From a virus, in IMG/VR virus record IMGVR_UViG_3300051212_000228, positions 1 through 41,059 of that record: a stretch of 41,059 bases of DNA, one strand, 5' to 3'. The notes beneath the pieces were generated by a model. It saw only the letters and a program-made list of their open reading frames with translations, ran no database searches and was not told the DNA's origin. The position numbers were made by a program, and so were the translations under genes. Positions 1 to 7,884 of the stretch are shown here, piece after piece. Each line of letters opens with the position of its first letter. Positions within the stretch are counted from its first letter, which is position 1.

Positions 1-1909
1 GTCTTAATAATGGGTCATTTAATGCCGCTTGGTGTACTGCAATATGCGCTTCGTGGTCCTGATATATAAATGCCTTTACTGGTTTCATAACCAATAAATC
101 CATATTCTCAGATATTGGATCACGCGGCTCTAATTGCTTTGTCACTGGTATTAATTTATCAATCTCTTTAATACCTAATACCCCAAGCATACGTTTATGT
201 AACTCAGGAACATCATATATTTGAGGCGCTTGCGCTGCTAATTGCAATACTGCTTGATATTGCGTTACACGCTGCGCTAATGTTGTAGCATTTGGATCTG
301 ATACAGGAATTACATCGACATTATCATAATCAGATTGTTTAACCGCCCTACCGATTGGTGAATCTACGTCATAATTATATTCAGTGGGTAGATAATCTCT
401 AATAATCGCTGCTAATAACTTAAATTCCTGGCGCATTGAATAATGTAAACGCGCCTGAACAGCAGACATTACCTTTAATGTACGCTCTAATACTGCTAAT
501 GTCGTTCCAACTGGGGTATTTGCTGATAAATCGCTGATTTGCATGTCAGCCGTAGCTGCAAATCTCCTTCCTTCTTCAACAATTGTCTGTAATAGCTGAT
601 AAAGAACCTGACTTGGCTCTTTATAAGGTAGAGGAAGTATGTTATCCCTGATAGATCCGGACGGAACGTCCACATCACGGAACTCACCGGGGGCAATTGG
701 CGTGTCATCACCCTTTACTCGCAGTCCACGGGACTTCAAACCGCCTGGAAGGTTGGATAACGTACCCGCATCCACCAGTTGGCGGATCAAAGAGGTGCCT
801 GATTTAGCAAAACCACCCACCAAGTGAATCAAACCAAAACCATAAAACCCGAAACCTGGGATGTAAATGTAGTGTGTGTAGTGCATCCGCTTTAATTTCA
901 ACGGATCATCGGCATACCAGTTGCGTCTGATAGCCAAAATCTGGCTTGTACCCTTATCAAGGGTCACTATATACGGCAAAGCAATACCCGTGGGACCATT
1001 TTTGTCGCTATCTTCAAATCCTGCAAGGTCTAAATCCACGCACATTTCGATGATTCGGTACCGATCATCCATCGTGGCGGACATACCCTGCTCTTCCGCC
1101 TTGCGTTTTTCAATATCATCGAGTACACCAGACGGTTCGCCTAGATCAACATCTCGATAAAACCCTGCGTGCTGGAGCTTTTTAACCTCATTTTTAGTCT
1201 TACGCATAATCTGTGCGATACGCGGTGAAGACCTAAGATCACTTGCGCCATAAGGAACCACAATATCCTCGGCCGGCACAAACATAGACACCTGTCTGCC
1301 CAGTGCTGGATCGTAGTAAACCTTCTTAAATGCCGACCCTGCCAAGGATAATGACCACAACATCTTCTCGTGCTCAGGGCGATACTCAGGCATCTGCTCT
1401 GTCAGACGCCAATTCATATCATCCTTTACCCGCTCTGCGGCATCTTCCTTATCCTTAGATAGCTTTCCAACTATCTGTGTCTTAACAGGGCCCGACGCAG
1501 GGAAAGTCTCCATAATGGACTCGGCCTGAAACCTAACCGCAGCCTCTGATAGCAATGGATAAAACACACCACAAGCACCAGGCCATGGCTCCGTCCTGTC
1601 CTCATACTTCATACCAAGAAGCTTTAGCCCATCTACATAAGTATCGACCCATTCTTTTCTTGAGGACTGATCGGTCTCAAAGTCATCAAGTAAATCGCTG
1701 GCTATTGTCGATAACTCTCGATCATCAATATATTCAGCAAGATTAGCGTCATGATCTTCTGGCTGTTCACGTTCAGCCTCAAAGATAATCTCTACACCAT
1801 CAGTAGATATAGCGACTGACTCAGGGTCTTCAATCTCAATTTCAATTTCATTTGAATCTTCCATGGCGGCGTCTAAACCCAACGGCGCAGGATAAAGTGC
1901 AGGTTCCAT
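1..1909 (-). CDS. Phage portal protein (3' end cut by window edge)
   Basis: An open frame of about 636 codons starts at ATG 1909 and runs off the left edge. The portal is the dodecameric ring at the packaging vertex through which DNA enters and leaves the head. The translation begins MEPALYPAPLGLD with an acidic N-terminus. It then has the features of P22-type portals of environmental podoviruses: a long helical N-terminal part, a GFYGFGLIHLVGG segment in the middle, and a C-terminal PISENMDLL stretch. The large terminase lies 8 nt upstream, the usual partner. Codon use changes inside the gene: left of about 640, leucine is mostly TTA and the DNA is AT-rich, whereas the N-terminal two thirds use mixed leucine codons. 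The call rests on family resemblance and synteny and was not checked by a search. Confidence 0.85.
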   Translation of the reverse strand, partial: MEPALYPAPLGLDAAMEDSNEIEIEIEDPESVAISTDGVEIIFEAEREQPEDHDANLAEYIDDRELSTIASDLLDDFETDQSSRKEWVDTYVDGLKLLGMKYEDRTEPWPGACGVFYPLLSEAAVRFQAESIMETFPASGPVKTQIVGKLSKDKEDAAERVKDDMNWRLTEQMPEYRPEHEKMLWSLSLAGSAFKKVYYDPALGRQVSMFVPAEDIVVPYGASDLRSSPRIAQIMRKTKNEVKKLQHAGFYRDVDLGEPSGVLDDIEKRKAEEQGMSATMDDRYRIIEMCVDLDLAGFEDSDKNGPTGIALPYIVTLDKGTSQILAIRRNWYADDPLKLKRMHYTHYIYIPGFGFYGFGLIHLVGGFAKSGTSLIRQLVDAGTLSNLPGGLKSRGLRVKGDDTPIAPGEFRDVDVPSGSIRDNILPLPYKEPSQVLYQLLQTIVEEGRRFAATADMQISDLSANTPVGTTLAVLERTLKVMSAVQARLHYSMRQEFKLLAAIIRDYLPTEYNYDVDSPIGRAVKQSDYDNVDVIPVSDPNATTLAQRVTQYQAVLQLAAQAPQIYDVPELHKRMLGVLGIKEIDKLIPVTKQLEPRDPISENMDLLVMKPVKAFIYQDHEAHIAVHQAALNDPLLR

Positions 1910-1917
1910 CTTGGCTC

Positions 1918-3420
1918 CTAGTAATAAGCGACCTTGCGACGATACATCGGCTCTCGATCTTCGTCATCCGATTGTAGGCTCAAGAACCCGCCAGTCCTAA
2001 ATCGTAGTAAAGCTTGAGTCATAGAATCCACCAAGTCATCATGCTCACCAGCAGGGAAAGCGGCAACCTCTTCAATTAACTCATCCGCAAATTTTCGCTC
2101 CGGCACCCATATCCTCCCGGAAGCAAACAAATCAGACACCGCATTTAGGCGGACAACTTTGTCGTTCCCTTTCGTGGGACTGTATTCGCTGACCGGTATA
2201 CCCATCCTCCTGAGTTCAAAGATAAGGGGACTTCCTGCTGCTTTTGCTTCAACCAAAAATACATCTGGCTCCCACTCTTTGTAGGTTTCATAAGCCTTCT
2301 GCTTAAGCTCTGGGAATTCATACCGATCCTTAAAAGCATCTAGCAAAATAATATTGGTATCACCTTCCTCGCTTGTCCATACACCCCATGTCGTACAAGC
2401 TGAATAATCCGCCAGATTACTCTTTAAAAAAGCAGTATCCCAACTTTGGATAATAAAATCCACCGGCGGCGGCCTATCCTTCTCCCACCGCATCCACCAT
2501 TCCCTCTTAACAATCGCACCTTCTTCTGCCGTCGGCTGCTGCTGGTACTGAGCATTCCACTTACTTACCGGAAGCTCATCCTTCAGCGCCATTAATTCTT
2601 CTAACTTCCAAAACTCCGGCCACACCGGTTTACCCGAAGGCATGATCGCAGGAAGCTCAATCACCTCCCACTCATCACCACCCCTCGTCTGACTCGCTTT
2701 AATTACCTGCCCAGTAAGGTCTCTTAACGACCATCTGGTCATGACGATGATTATGGCCCCGCCAGGTTGCAGACGCTGCCTCGGCCCTGACGTATACCAC
2801 TCATACACAGAATCAAATATATCCGGCTTATGAGCAGCCAACTTAGCTTCCTGTTCAGAATGCGGATCATCAATAATTAATAAATCCGCCCCCTTACCCG
2901 TAACCGATCCACCAACACCAATCGAAAAATATTCCCCACCCTTATTCGTTGCCCACCGACCAGCACTTTTGTTATCCGCCCTTAACTTCACCCCGTCAAA
3001 TACAGCGTGGTATTCTTCTGAGTCAATTAAGTTCCTTACCTTCCGTCCAAACCCCACGGCAAGTTCCGCCGTATGCGAAGTCTGAATAATTTTCTTATCA
3101 GGATTCTTACCCAAAAACCAAGCAGGTAATAAATAACTGGCAAACTCACTCTTGGTGTGCCTCGGGGCCATGTTAATAATCAACCGCTTATTCTTCCCAT
3201 TCACTACATCCTCAAATGCCTTTGCAACAATCTCATGATGCCGCCCCGGTATAAACCCCGGCCACATGCGCTTCACAAACCCCATAAAGTTATTCTGCGC
3301 TAGGTTCTTAGCATCCTCCGCCTCTAACTCTTCTATCTCCTTAAGCAATAACCGCTTCTCCTCTTCAGTAAGAAGATGCAACTTCCCCGCGGCCGCCTTA
3401 GCTAACTGCCTAAGATCCAT
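1918..3420 (-). CDS. terL: Terminase large subunit (ATPase and nuclease)
   Basis: This is the DNA-packaging motor. The N-terminal ATPase has a Walker A-like loop NMAPRHTKSE at residues 83-92, Walker B LLIIDDPHSE at 180-189 and a TRW coupling motif near 228. The C-terminal RNase H-like nuclease shows D328 (SWDTAF), E391 (VEAKAAG) and the DD pair near 461 (GEHDDLVDS). At 500 residues it has the normal length for the family. Its start overlaps the end of the small winged-helix gene by 11 nt, and a GAGGAAGAAGG Shine-Dalgarno precedes it. It lies between the small terminase side and the portal, the standard packaging order. Confidence 0.95.
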   Translation of the reverse strand: MDLRQLAKAAAGKLHLLTEEEKRLLLKEIEELEAEDAKNLAQNNFMGFVKRMWPGFIPGRHHEIVAKAFEDVVNGKNKRLIINMAPRHTKSEFASYLLPAWFLGKNPDKKIIQTSHTAELAVGFGRKVRNLIDSEEYHAVFDGVKLRADNKSAGRWATNKGGEYFSIGVGGSVTGKGADLLIIDDPHSEQEAKLAAHKPDIFDSVYEWYTSGPRQRLQPGGAIIIVMTRWSLRDLTGQVIKASQTRGGDEWEVIELPAIMPSGKPVWPEFWKLEELMALKDELPVSKWNAQYQQQPTAEEGAIVKREWWMRWEKDRPPPVDFIIQSWDTAFLKSNLADYSACTTWGVWTSEEGDTNIILLDAFKDRYEFPELKQKAYETYKEWEPDVFLVEAKAAGSPLIFELRRMGIPVSEYSPTKGNDKVVRLNAVSDLFASGRIWVPERKFADELIEEVAAFPAGEHDDLVDSMTQALLRFRTGGFLSLQSDDEDREPMYRRKVAYY

Positions 3421-3628
3421 CCTTCTTCCTCACCACCCTAACACTCCTACTCTTCCCAGGCGTCCTCTTTAAATACCCCTGCTTACATAAACTCTTCACC
3501 AACCTATGCACATTGCTCTTACTATCCTGTAACAACACAAACCGTATATCGTCATACGACGGACCAAAGTGATACAACTCCCACCAAGTCTTCACCGCCA
3601 ACAAAACCTTAGCCTCCGCCTTCGTCAT
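3410..3628 (-). CDS. Small winged-helix DNA-binding protein
   Basis: This 72-residue protein has the pattern of a LexA/MarR-like winged helix. There is a helix MTKAEAKVLLAVKTWW, a short helix-turn-helix around PSYDDIRFVLLQDSKSNVHRLVKSL, and a basic wing with GYLKRTPGKSRSVRVVRKK. It overlaps the small terminase stop by 20 nt and the large terminase start by 11 nt, so it is translated with the packaging operon. It may be a regulator of late genes or an accessory packaging DNA binder; the sequence does not decide. A second winged-helix protein of similar type occurs at 15168-15506. Confidence 0.7.
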   Translation of the reverse strand: MTKAEAKVLLAVKTWWELYHFGPSYDDIRFVLLQDSKSNVHRLVKSLCKQGYLKRTPGKSRSVRVVRKKDGS

Positions 3629-4571
3629 CTCTCAACCTCTTCTGCACCTCATCCCTAGCCTCCTCCCTCGGCTGCCACTCTATCTTCGGCACCTCCCCCA
3701 TCGTCTCCGCATACCACCTCTTCGGATCCTCCCATATCGGCCTCTCCTTTTTTCTCCTACCCCCACTATGGGAACCCAAACTTTCTTCCAAGGGGGCCTC
3801 TTCCTCAAAAACTCCGCCACGTGGCGGAGTTATTTTCTCTTCATGGGGGTACCCCTGTAAGTTTGGTGTAAGGTCTTCTTGTAAGTTTGGCGTAAGGTGG
3901 CCGTCAGGATCGCTGGAACGCTCGTGTAAGTTTGGTGTAAGCGTGTTTTCTTCGGAACGTTCGTGTGGATTAGTGGACCTAGTCGGCCCACCAGAAGCCC
4001 GGCCTGTTTGTGGGGGTGGGGGTACGGTGGGGGTATCTCCCCCCTCCTCCGCCACTTGGCGGGCCTCGACCTCGATCGCGCCCAGCCTGGCAAGCTTTTC
4101 CCTGAGCCGTGCCGTGGTATCGCTGCCGCTTTGGTGCGTGACGGTTGACCGAGTCTCGAAGGCTGCAACGTCCGCCAATTGGCCGAGCATACGCAACGCA
4201 CCGAGCCGGTCGGAGTCCTTTTTGGCCGTGCGTGCTATGTGCTGGAGGCTATCGACGAGGAAAGAGCGGATCTGTAGGGGGTTCTGCGAATACCTCAGCC
4301 TATCAACCGCTTGTTGCTGCTCGATCGCCTTGGTCACTTTCGGGTGATTGGCCACCGCCCAAGCTTCAACGCCTACCTGCTTTGGATTGCCGTTTGTATC
4401 GTAAGCCTGAAGGTATGCATCGCGCTTTGTTGATCCCTCTGCTATAGCCTGCACAAACTTGCGCTGCTTGGGTGTTAGGTCGATTGCTGGCATCAATACC
4501 TTATCTGCTGGCACTCCCCGCTGTATTGCCTTCAATGCTGCCGCTGGTAGCTCAGGCCCTTCCATTGCCAT
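3609..4571 (-). CDS. terS: Terminase small subunit with repetitive C-terminal tail
   Basis: Residues 31-83 have the DNA-recognition fold of phage small terminases (LTPKQRKFVQAIAEG, then TKRDAYLQAY and NHPKVTKAI). This subunit recognises the packaging site and feeds DNA to TerL. ATG 4571 is chosen because AAGGGAAGGG lies just upstream; the frame stays open to 4685 but with an unlikely N-terminus. The protein is 320 residues, longer than usual, because residues from about 175 on form a low-complexity tail. That tail has three LTPNL repeats, Pro/Glu-rich stretches and one copy of the TPPRGGV palindrome. The tail looks expendable and prone to insertion, while the N-terminal domain is ordinary. 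Confidence 0.8.
   Translation of the reverse strand: MAMEGPELPAAALKAIQRGVPADKVLMPAIDLTPKQRKFVQAIAEGSTKRDAYLQAYDTNGNPKQVGVEAWAVANHPKVTKAIEQQQAVDRLRYSQNPLQIRSFLVDSLQHIARTAKKDSDRLGALRMLGQLADVAAFETRSTVTHQSGSDTTARLREKLARLGAIEVEARQVAEEGGDTPTVPPPPQTGRASGGPTRSTNPHERSEENTLTPNLHERSSDPDGHLTPNLQEDLTPNLQGYPHEEKITPPRGGVFEEEAPLEESLGSHSGGRRKKERPIWEDPKRWYAETMGEVPKIEWQPREEARDEVQKRLRDDEGGG
3810..3831. repeat. Dispersed 22-bp palindrome, copy 1 (TPPRGGV)
   Basis: A perfect palindrome with inner 20 bp ACTCCGCCACGTGGCGGAGT, extended by one A and one T, lies within terS. Read on the coding strand it gives TPPRGGV. Identical copies lie at 13194-13215, 19975-19996 and 28608-28629. Confidence 0.95.
3856..3941. repeat. 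Three 17-bp repeats inside terS
   Basis: The plus-strand word TGTAAGTTTGGYGTAAG occurs at 3856-3872, 3880-3896 and 3925-3941. On the coding strand each copy encodes an LTPNL-type peptide. The spacing is uneven (24 and 45 nt), so this is a degenerate tandem in the disordered tail of the small terminase. Confidence 0.85.
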
Positions 4572-4598
4572 GCTTTGCCCTTCCCTTGACGTGTGAAC

Positions 4599-4619
4599 GT
4601 TATGCGAACGCATGATAAC
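4599..4619. promoter_or_regulatory. Inverted repeat, possible operator
   Basis: GTTAT at 4599-4603 pairs with ATAAC at 4615-4619, and inside it ATGCG-AA-CGCAT (4602-4613) is a second dyad. It sits in the intergenic stretch between the divergent terS and 4742 genes, a typical place for a repressor site. No binding protein can be assigned. Confidence 0.35.
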
Positions 4620-4674
4620 CGATCGGCGGTAGATTACAAGCGATGAGTGGTTGATCCTGGCTGATGTATGGCTA

Positions 4675-4704
4675 TTGAGTGACAATACAAAACAAGCCTA
4701 CAAT
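4675..4704 (+). promoter_or_regulatory. Sigma70-like promoter for the 4742-6192 cluster
   Basis: TTGAGT at 4675-4680 and TACAAT at 4699-4704 are separated by 18 bp. They lie about 37 bp upstream of the first rightward start codon. This is a consensus-like match only; no transcript data are available. Confidence 0.45.
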
Positions 4705-4741
4705 ATGTTGCATGTTCAACAAACAACACGGAGCGCATGAC

Positions 4742-4879
4742 ATGAGAACCCTTTACAACCTACTTGATAAGCACTTCGACCGATTTGCCTTTTGCTTTGC
4801 TTTGTTCGCGTGCAGCTTCTTTGTCTTGCATGCAATTGCTTTGATTGTCTCGGTCATCCTTGGCTTATCCCTTCGTTAA
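4742..4879 (+). CDS. Small single-pass membrane protein
   Basis: A 45-residue peptide starts at ATG 4742, 8 nt after a GGAG Shine-Dalgarno; an earlier ATG at 4737 runs into a stop after two codons. The N-terminal half (MRTLYNLLDKHFDRF) is amphipathic. The rest, about 28 residues rich in F, A, L, I and V and ending GLSLR, is one membrane helix. It is the first gene behind the candidate promoter and so probably early. The function is unknown; small host-membrane-targeting proteins are common here, but that is inference. Confidence 0.55.
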   Translation: MRTLYNLLDKHFDRFAFCFALFACSFFVLHAIALIVSVILGLSLR

Positions 4880-4886
4880 CCCTTCC

Positions 4887-4900
4887 GCCCCTTCGGGGGC
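4887..4900 (+). terminator. UUCG-loop hairpin between small genes
   Basis: GCCCC (4887-4891), loop TTCG, GGGGC (4896-4900). The stable tetraloop hairpin sits between the stop at 4879 and the Shine-Dalgarno of the next gene. There is no T-run, so it is more likely a processing or stability hairpin than a strong terminator. Confidence 0.45.
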
Positions 4901-4920
4901 TCTCCCTTGGAGGTTTTCCC

Positions 4921-5187
4921 ATGCTTACCCTTGATTACGTACAAGACCCCGGGCACGGCTGGATCAGTGCCGACCGCGCCATGCTTGCCCGCCTAGACTT
5001 GCTCGAGCATGTCTCGCCTTACTCATACCAGACCGGAGATTTAGTCTGGCTCGAGGAGGACTGCGACGGACCGCGCTTTTGTGCAGCCCTTAGCCGCGCT
5101 GGTATCGCTTACAAGATCATTGAGACCCACTGCCGGGGTGATGCTTGGATCAGATCGCTCCCACGTTTCGACCCCTCGAGAGCCTAG
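4921..5187 (+). CDS. Hypothetical phage protein, 88 aa
   Basis: Starts at ATG 4921, 8 nt after GGAGG. The product (MLTLDYVQDPGHGWISADRA...) is a compact soluble protein with several aromatic residues and acidic patches (GDLVWLEEDCDGPRF). It resembles the many phage proteins that begin with a 'PGHGW' strand, but I cannot name a function. It is flanked by hairpins at 4887-4900 and 5194-5209, so it may be an independently stabilised message. Confidence 0.6.
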   Translation: MLTLDYVQDPGHGWISADRAMLARLDLLEHVSPYSYQTGDLVWLEEDCDGPRFCAALSRAGIAYKIIETHCRGDAWIRSLPRFDPSRA

Positions 5188-5193
5188 CCCATC

Positions 5194-5209
5194 GCCCCGC
5201 GTGCGGGGC
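5194..5209 (+). terminator. GC-rich hairpin after the 4921-5187 gene
   Basis: GCCCCGC (5194-5200), GT, GCGGGGC (5203-5209), followed by only three T. It may be a weak terminator or RNA-stability element. A second small dyad, GGTGC...GCACC, follows at about 5215-5229. Confidence 0.45.
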
Positions 5210-5250
5210 TTTGGGGTGCGCTTTTGCACCGCAACCAAGAGAACCAAACC

Positions 5251-5691
5251 ATGGAACAGAGAAAACAAGCCATCATTGACAGCCTTTATCGCTGGATTAA
5301 GCAGCGCCCGGGCCTTGAATACGGGAATTACGGCGACCTGTCAGCTTACCGATCAGAGCTCCGCAGCATCACCAAAGACCTACACCACGCCCGCGAAATG
5401 CTCGCTTACGTCAGCCGCCGCCCCAGTATCACGGCCGACGATTTGATTGAGTCAACCTTCCGCGCTTACAGCGGACGCCTGAGCATCAACGAAGGCATAG
5501 AACGCGCCGAGGTCGAATACTGCACCGGCCAATACTGGCCCACTGAATACCGCGCCGCCGTTTGCGCCGTTCTATCCTCCGCAATTTGGTTTCGATTTGC
5601 CGAAGATATGACATCCCCCACAGGCGAAGCCGTACGCAAAGCCGCACGCCGTGAGCTACCCAGATCAGTAGTTGCGCGGTGGTTCCGATGA
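5251..5691 (+). CDS. Hypothetical phage protein, 146 aa
   Basis: ATG 5251 is preferred over the upstream TTG 5224 because it follows an AAGAGA stretch and gives a natural N-terminus (MEQRKQAIIDSLYRWI). The protein is largely helical and has a Tyr/Arg-rich middle (YRSELRSITKDLHHAREML). It then has an ITADDLIESTFRAYSGRL segment and a C-terminal region with a conserved-looking GQYWPTEYRAAV. It has no membrane helix or signal peptide. It overlaps the next gene by an ATGA junction. I do not recognise its function. Confidence 0.6.
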   Translation: MEQRKQAIIDSLYRWIKQRPGLEYGNYGDLSAYRSELRSITKDLHHAREMLAYVSRRPSITADDLIESTFRAYSGRLSINEGIERAEVEYCTGQYWPTEYRAAVCAVLSSAIWFRFAEDMTSPTGEAVRKAARRELPRSVVARWFR

Positions 5692-5978
5692 ACCTCCAGC
5701 CCTTTATCCAACTGGTAGCAGGTGAAAGCCCGTCAAGGGCTTTTGATATTGGCACGCACGAAGCCCGATTAGCTTTCGGAACTAACGGTTTCACTGGCAC
5801 GCTAGCGGACAAAGGCGATTTTGTGATCATCCGATGCCCTAAGCACTGTGAACCTAAGGCATACGCTGAAAGCTTGATCGACTTAGCCGACGAGCGGATT
5901 GCGGAGATGTGGAGCCCAGCCGGCATGATTCAACAAGGGCCCGGTGCATGGTGGTGTTTCGGCTTTTCTGCCGTATGA
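5688..5978 (+). CDS. Hypothetical phage protein, 96 aa
   Basis: The start ATG at 5688 overlaps the previous stop (ATGA), indicating translational coupling. The 96-residue soluble protein contains predicted beta strands (DKGDFVIIRCPKHCEPKAYA) followed by a helix and a short Gly/Trp-rich end. No motif identifies an activity. Confidence 0.55.
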   Translation: MNLQPFIQLVAGESPSRAFDIGTHEARLAFGTNGFTGTLADKGDFVIIRCPKHCEPKAYAESLIDLADERIAEMWSPAGMIQQGPGAWWCFGFSAV

Positions 5979-5985
5979 TGGATGC

Positions 5986-6192
5986 ATGAAGGCGCAACAG
6001 TACATCGAGATACAAGAAGGCATAGCCGATATCATGTCGGCTTTGCCTGAACTATTCGACCACCCAGCCCATGCCGCGCATGGTTTAGCTTGCGCGTTTG
6101 CTATGCACTGCCGCTTGTGGGGTATTACTGATGCCCAGGCGCACGACTTGATCGATGCTGCGCTCGCCGAGTACCGCGCCCTTAAGCACTGA
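5986..6192 (+). CDS. Hypothetical small helical protein, 68 aa
   Basis: ATG 5986 begins MKAQQYIEIQEG. The protein is mostly alpha-helical with His/Ala-rich middle helices (HPAHAAHGLACAFAMH) and a C-terminal helix ending EYRALKH. It ends the short rightward cluster. Its last 108 bp overlap the 3' end of the primase gene on the opposite strand, so the two transcription units converge here. The function is unknown. Confidence 0.5.
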   Translation: MKAQQYIEIQEGIADIMSALPELFDHPAHAAHGLACAFAMHCRLWGITDAQAHDLIDAALAEYRALKH

Positions 6193-6954
6193 TCGAACCG
6201 CCCGCAGGCCAGCCCTGCGGTGCAAATCATTCGCGTCCTCTCCGGGCGCATCACTTTTTACCCATGGCCAAGGCAACTCTTCAGCTGCGCGAATACCTGC
6301 GTCGTCGTGATCCGCAAACACGAAACCCTTTTTCACTTGCCTTCCCACGTGCGCCAAGTTGTACGCACTGAAGCACACAATCACCGCGGCATCGGAATAC
6401 ATCGACCGCAGCGCAGCTTGAATCGACAACCCTGTCGCATACCCCTCGCACAACCACGACACCGCCGCGTGGCGGTTGCCCAATACAAAAACCGCATTCT
6501 TCGTCCGGCCACCTGGCAAAAACTTCTTGCTCCCATCCGCCTTGATACGCTGCACGCTCGTTGGTTGGTAGGTTTTGAAGTCCCTCATGGGTACGATCAA
6601 CTCTTCATCAGCGACAAGACCCTTCATCGACGGGAAGCCCTTGCGCTTGAGGTATTCGTGCTCACTGAACATGGCTCGTGTAATGATCTCTTGGGCTTGC
6701 CTTGCCGCTCGTGCATGCTTGATACGCTCTTCAGTATCGTCAAAATATTTGATGAACTGGCTGACCTTTTCACCATACCGGGCAAACGATTCCATGGTCG
6801 CCCAGTTCTTCACCACTCCTGAGTTGCCATCAAAGATGTAAGCACCATTCCTCTTGCGTGGCTTGTCTACCGTGGGTACCCGGTGCCACCGGCCATCAGG
6901 TATGGCATGGTTGATGATCAAACCATGGGCCTGTGCATGTGCAACAAAGCTCAT
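6085..6954 (-). CDS. Toprim-domain DNA primase-like protein
   Basis: This 289-residue protein has a Toprim catalytic core: the acidic E170 in LCEGYATGLS and the DxD signature in FADHDDAG (D215, D217). These bind the metal for RNA-primer synthesis. Residues 1-60 form an N-terminal domain with GRWHRVP typical of phage and plasmid primases. No zinc-binding cysteines are visible, and no helicase domain is fused, so it would work with a separate helicase, possibly the RadD-like protein upstream. Its ATG overlaps the preceding gene's stop (ATGA). The last 36 codons lie antisense to the 5986-6192 gene. The Toprim call is secure; the substrate role is inferred. Confidence 0.85.
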   Translation of the reverse strand: MSFVAHAQAHGLIINHAIPDGRWHRVPTVDKPRKRNGAYIFDGNSGVVKNWATMESFARYGEKVSQFIKYFDDTEERIKHARAARQAQEIITRAMFSEHEYLKRKGFPSMKGLVADEELIVPMRDFKTYQPTSVQRIKADGSKKFLPGGRTKNAVFVLGNRHAAVSWLCEGYATGLSIQAALRSMYSDAAVIVCFSAYNLAHVGRQVKKGFVFADHDDAGIRAAEELPWPWVKSDAPGEDANDLHRRAGLRAVRSVLKGAVLGERSIDQVVRLGISNTPQAAVHSKRAS

Positions 6955-7211
6955 TTCTCTCCCCTTGCTCGGATTGCTTGCGCGGCCACCTTTGTAATGT
7001 CTGACGCATATTCAGGATGTACAGCAAGCACATCACACAACTTCGCACACGCCTCACGCTCGGCAAGGATGGCGTCCTGAACATCTTGAAGTGTAAATAG
7101 CGGCGTCCAGTTACGACCCCCTTCTTGTTTGTGCCACACGAGATACTGGTGCTCAGTGTTTGCGTTTTGATACACCCATGCAATCGGATCAGGTTTCATA
7201 ACTTCACTCAT
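6951..7211 (-). CDS. Module-family small phage protein (EREACAKLCD/RARG type)
   Basis: The 86-residue product has a Trp/Tyr-rich N-terminal half (PIAWVYQNANTEHQYLVW) and then the helix LAEREACAKLCDVL shared with neighbouring proteins. It ends in IRARGEK. The codons for ARG contain AAGGGGA, which is the Shine-Dalgarno of the primase that starts at the overlapping ATGA. This is one of a set of paralogues between 6951 and 9474 that share interchangeable segments. The function is unknown; the family is common in environmental phage genomes (from memory). Confidence 0.65.
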   Translation of the reverse strand: MSEVMKPDPIAWVYQNANTEHQYLVWHKQEGGRNWTPLFTLQDVQDAILAEREACAKLCDVLAVHPEYASDITKVAAQAIRARGEK

Positions 7212-7645
7212 ATCTTCAGCTCCCCTATTGAATCGGCCAGCACGTCATTACCTTCACTTGCCGCATACTTAGCAGCCTCTTCAATCGCCTTGTTCCATAT
7301 AGCAAGTGCGAGTGTTGTGTAAACATTCTGCGGACCTTTAGCGCATAAGTCGATGTCAAGATGCGTGACGTTAAAATCCTTGTCTAATCGTGCCCATTCG
7401 ATTGTTGAGTGAGCGAACGAATACGCTGCTGGTTCTTGATTGCTCATCATGAAACGTATACGCTCAACAGGTTTACCCATTGTGAGTGGAGCAGACGCAT
7501 CCCACTTGACTTGCGATGGAGTGCCAATACCGAGGCTCCCGTATGAATGCTTTGACATATCAACCTGCTCCCACTCAATCACTTCCTGCCCGTCTTTGAT
7601 TACTTTGGTCATTTTGATTTCTCCTGCGAATGGATATATGTTCAT
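7208..7645 (-). CDS. Hypothetical phage protein, 145 aa
   Basis: ATG 7645 is chosen because it forms an ATGA overlap with the upstream gene and follows AAGGGGAAACAC; the frame is open further to 7690. The N-terminus (MNIYPFAGEIKMTKVIKDG) is beta-rich. The C-terminal half has an acidic DIDLCAKGPQNVYTTLALAIWNKAIEEAAKYA helix region. No known catalytic motif is seen. It is co-translated with the module-family proteins on both sides. Confidence 0.6.
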   Translation of the reverse strand: MNIYPFAGEIKMTKVIKDGQEVIEWEQVDMSKHSYGSLGIGTPSQVKWDASAPLTMGKPVERIRFMMSNQEPAAYSFAHSTIEWARLDKDFNVTHLDIDLCAKGPQNVYTTLALAIWNKAIEEAAKYAASEGNDVLADSIGELKI

Positions 7646-7884
7646 GTGTTTCCCCTTGCTCTGACCGCCGCCGCCATTTCTTGCGCCCACTGCCTGTCAA
7701 ACTCATCACAGGCAAGGTCTGCTTGCTTATCCAGTGACTTAGCAATTGCCTCACGCTCGGCAGCAGCGACAAGTGCAGCGAAGCGTTCAAGATCTTCATC
7801 AATGCCTGTCACACGCAACAAGAATCCCTGTTCTAGATTGAACCCAGCTTCTCTTGCCATCTTGATAATGTCGTCTCTATCCAT
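7642..7884 (-). CDS. Module-family small phage protein (DRDDIIKMAREAG type)
   Basis: This 80-residue protein starts MDRDDIIKMAREAGFN, followed by ERFAALVAAAEREAIAK and a C-terminal VRARGNT. The same three segments reappear, recombined, in the genes at 8082-8405 and 8862-9092. The tail codons again carry AAGGGGA, positioned as Shine-Dalgarno for the next ATGA start. It is probably a helical-hairpin protein; its function is unknown. Confidence 0.65.
   Translation of the reverse strand: MDRDDIIKMAREAGFNLEQGFLLRVTGIDEDLERFAALVAAAEREAIAKSLDKQADLACDEFDRQWAQEMAAAVRARGNT

Noticed and set aside
6220-6822. 200-codon plus-strand ORF antisense to the primase
   Set aside because: Composition and lack of a ribosome site mark it as a shadow of the Toprim gene.
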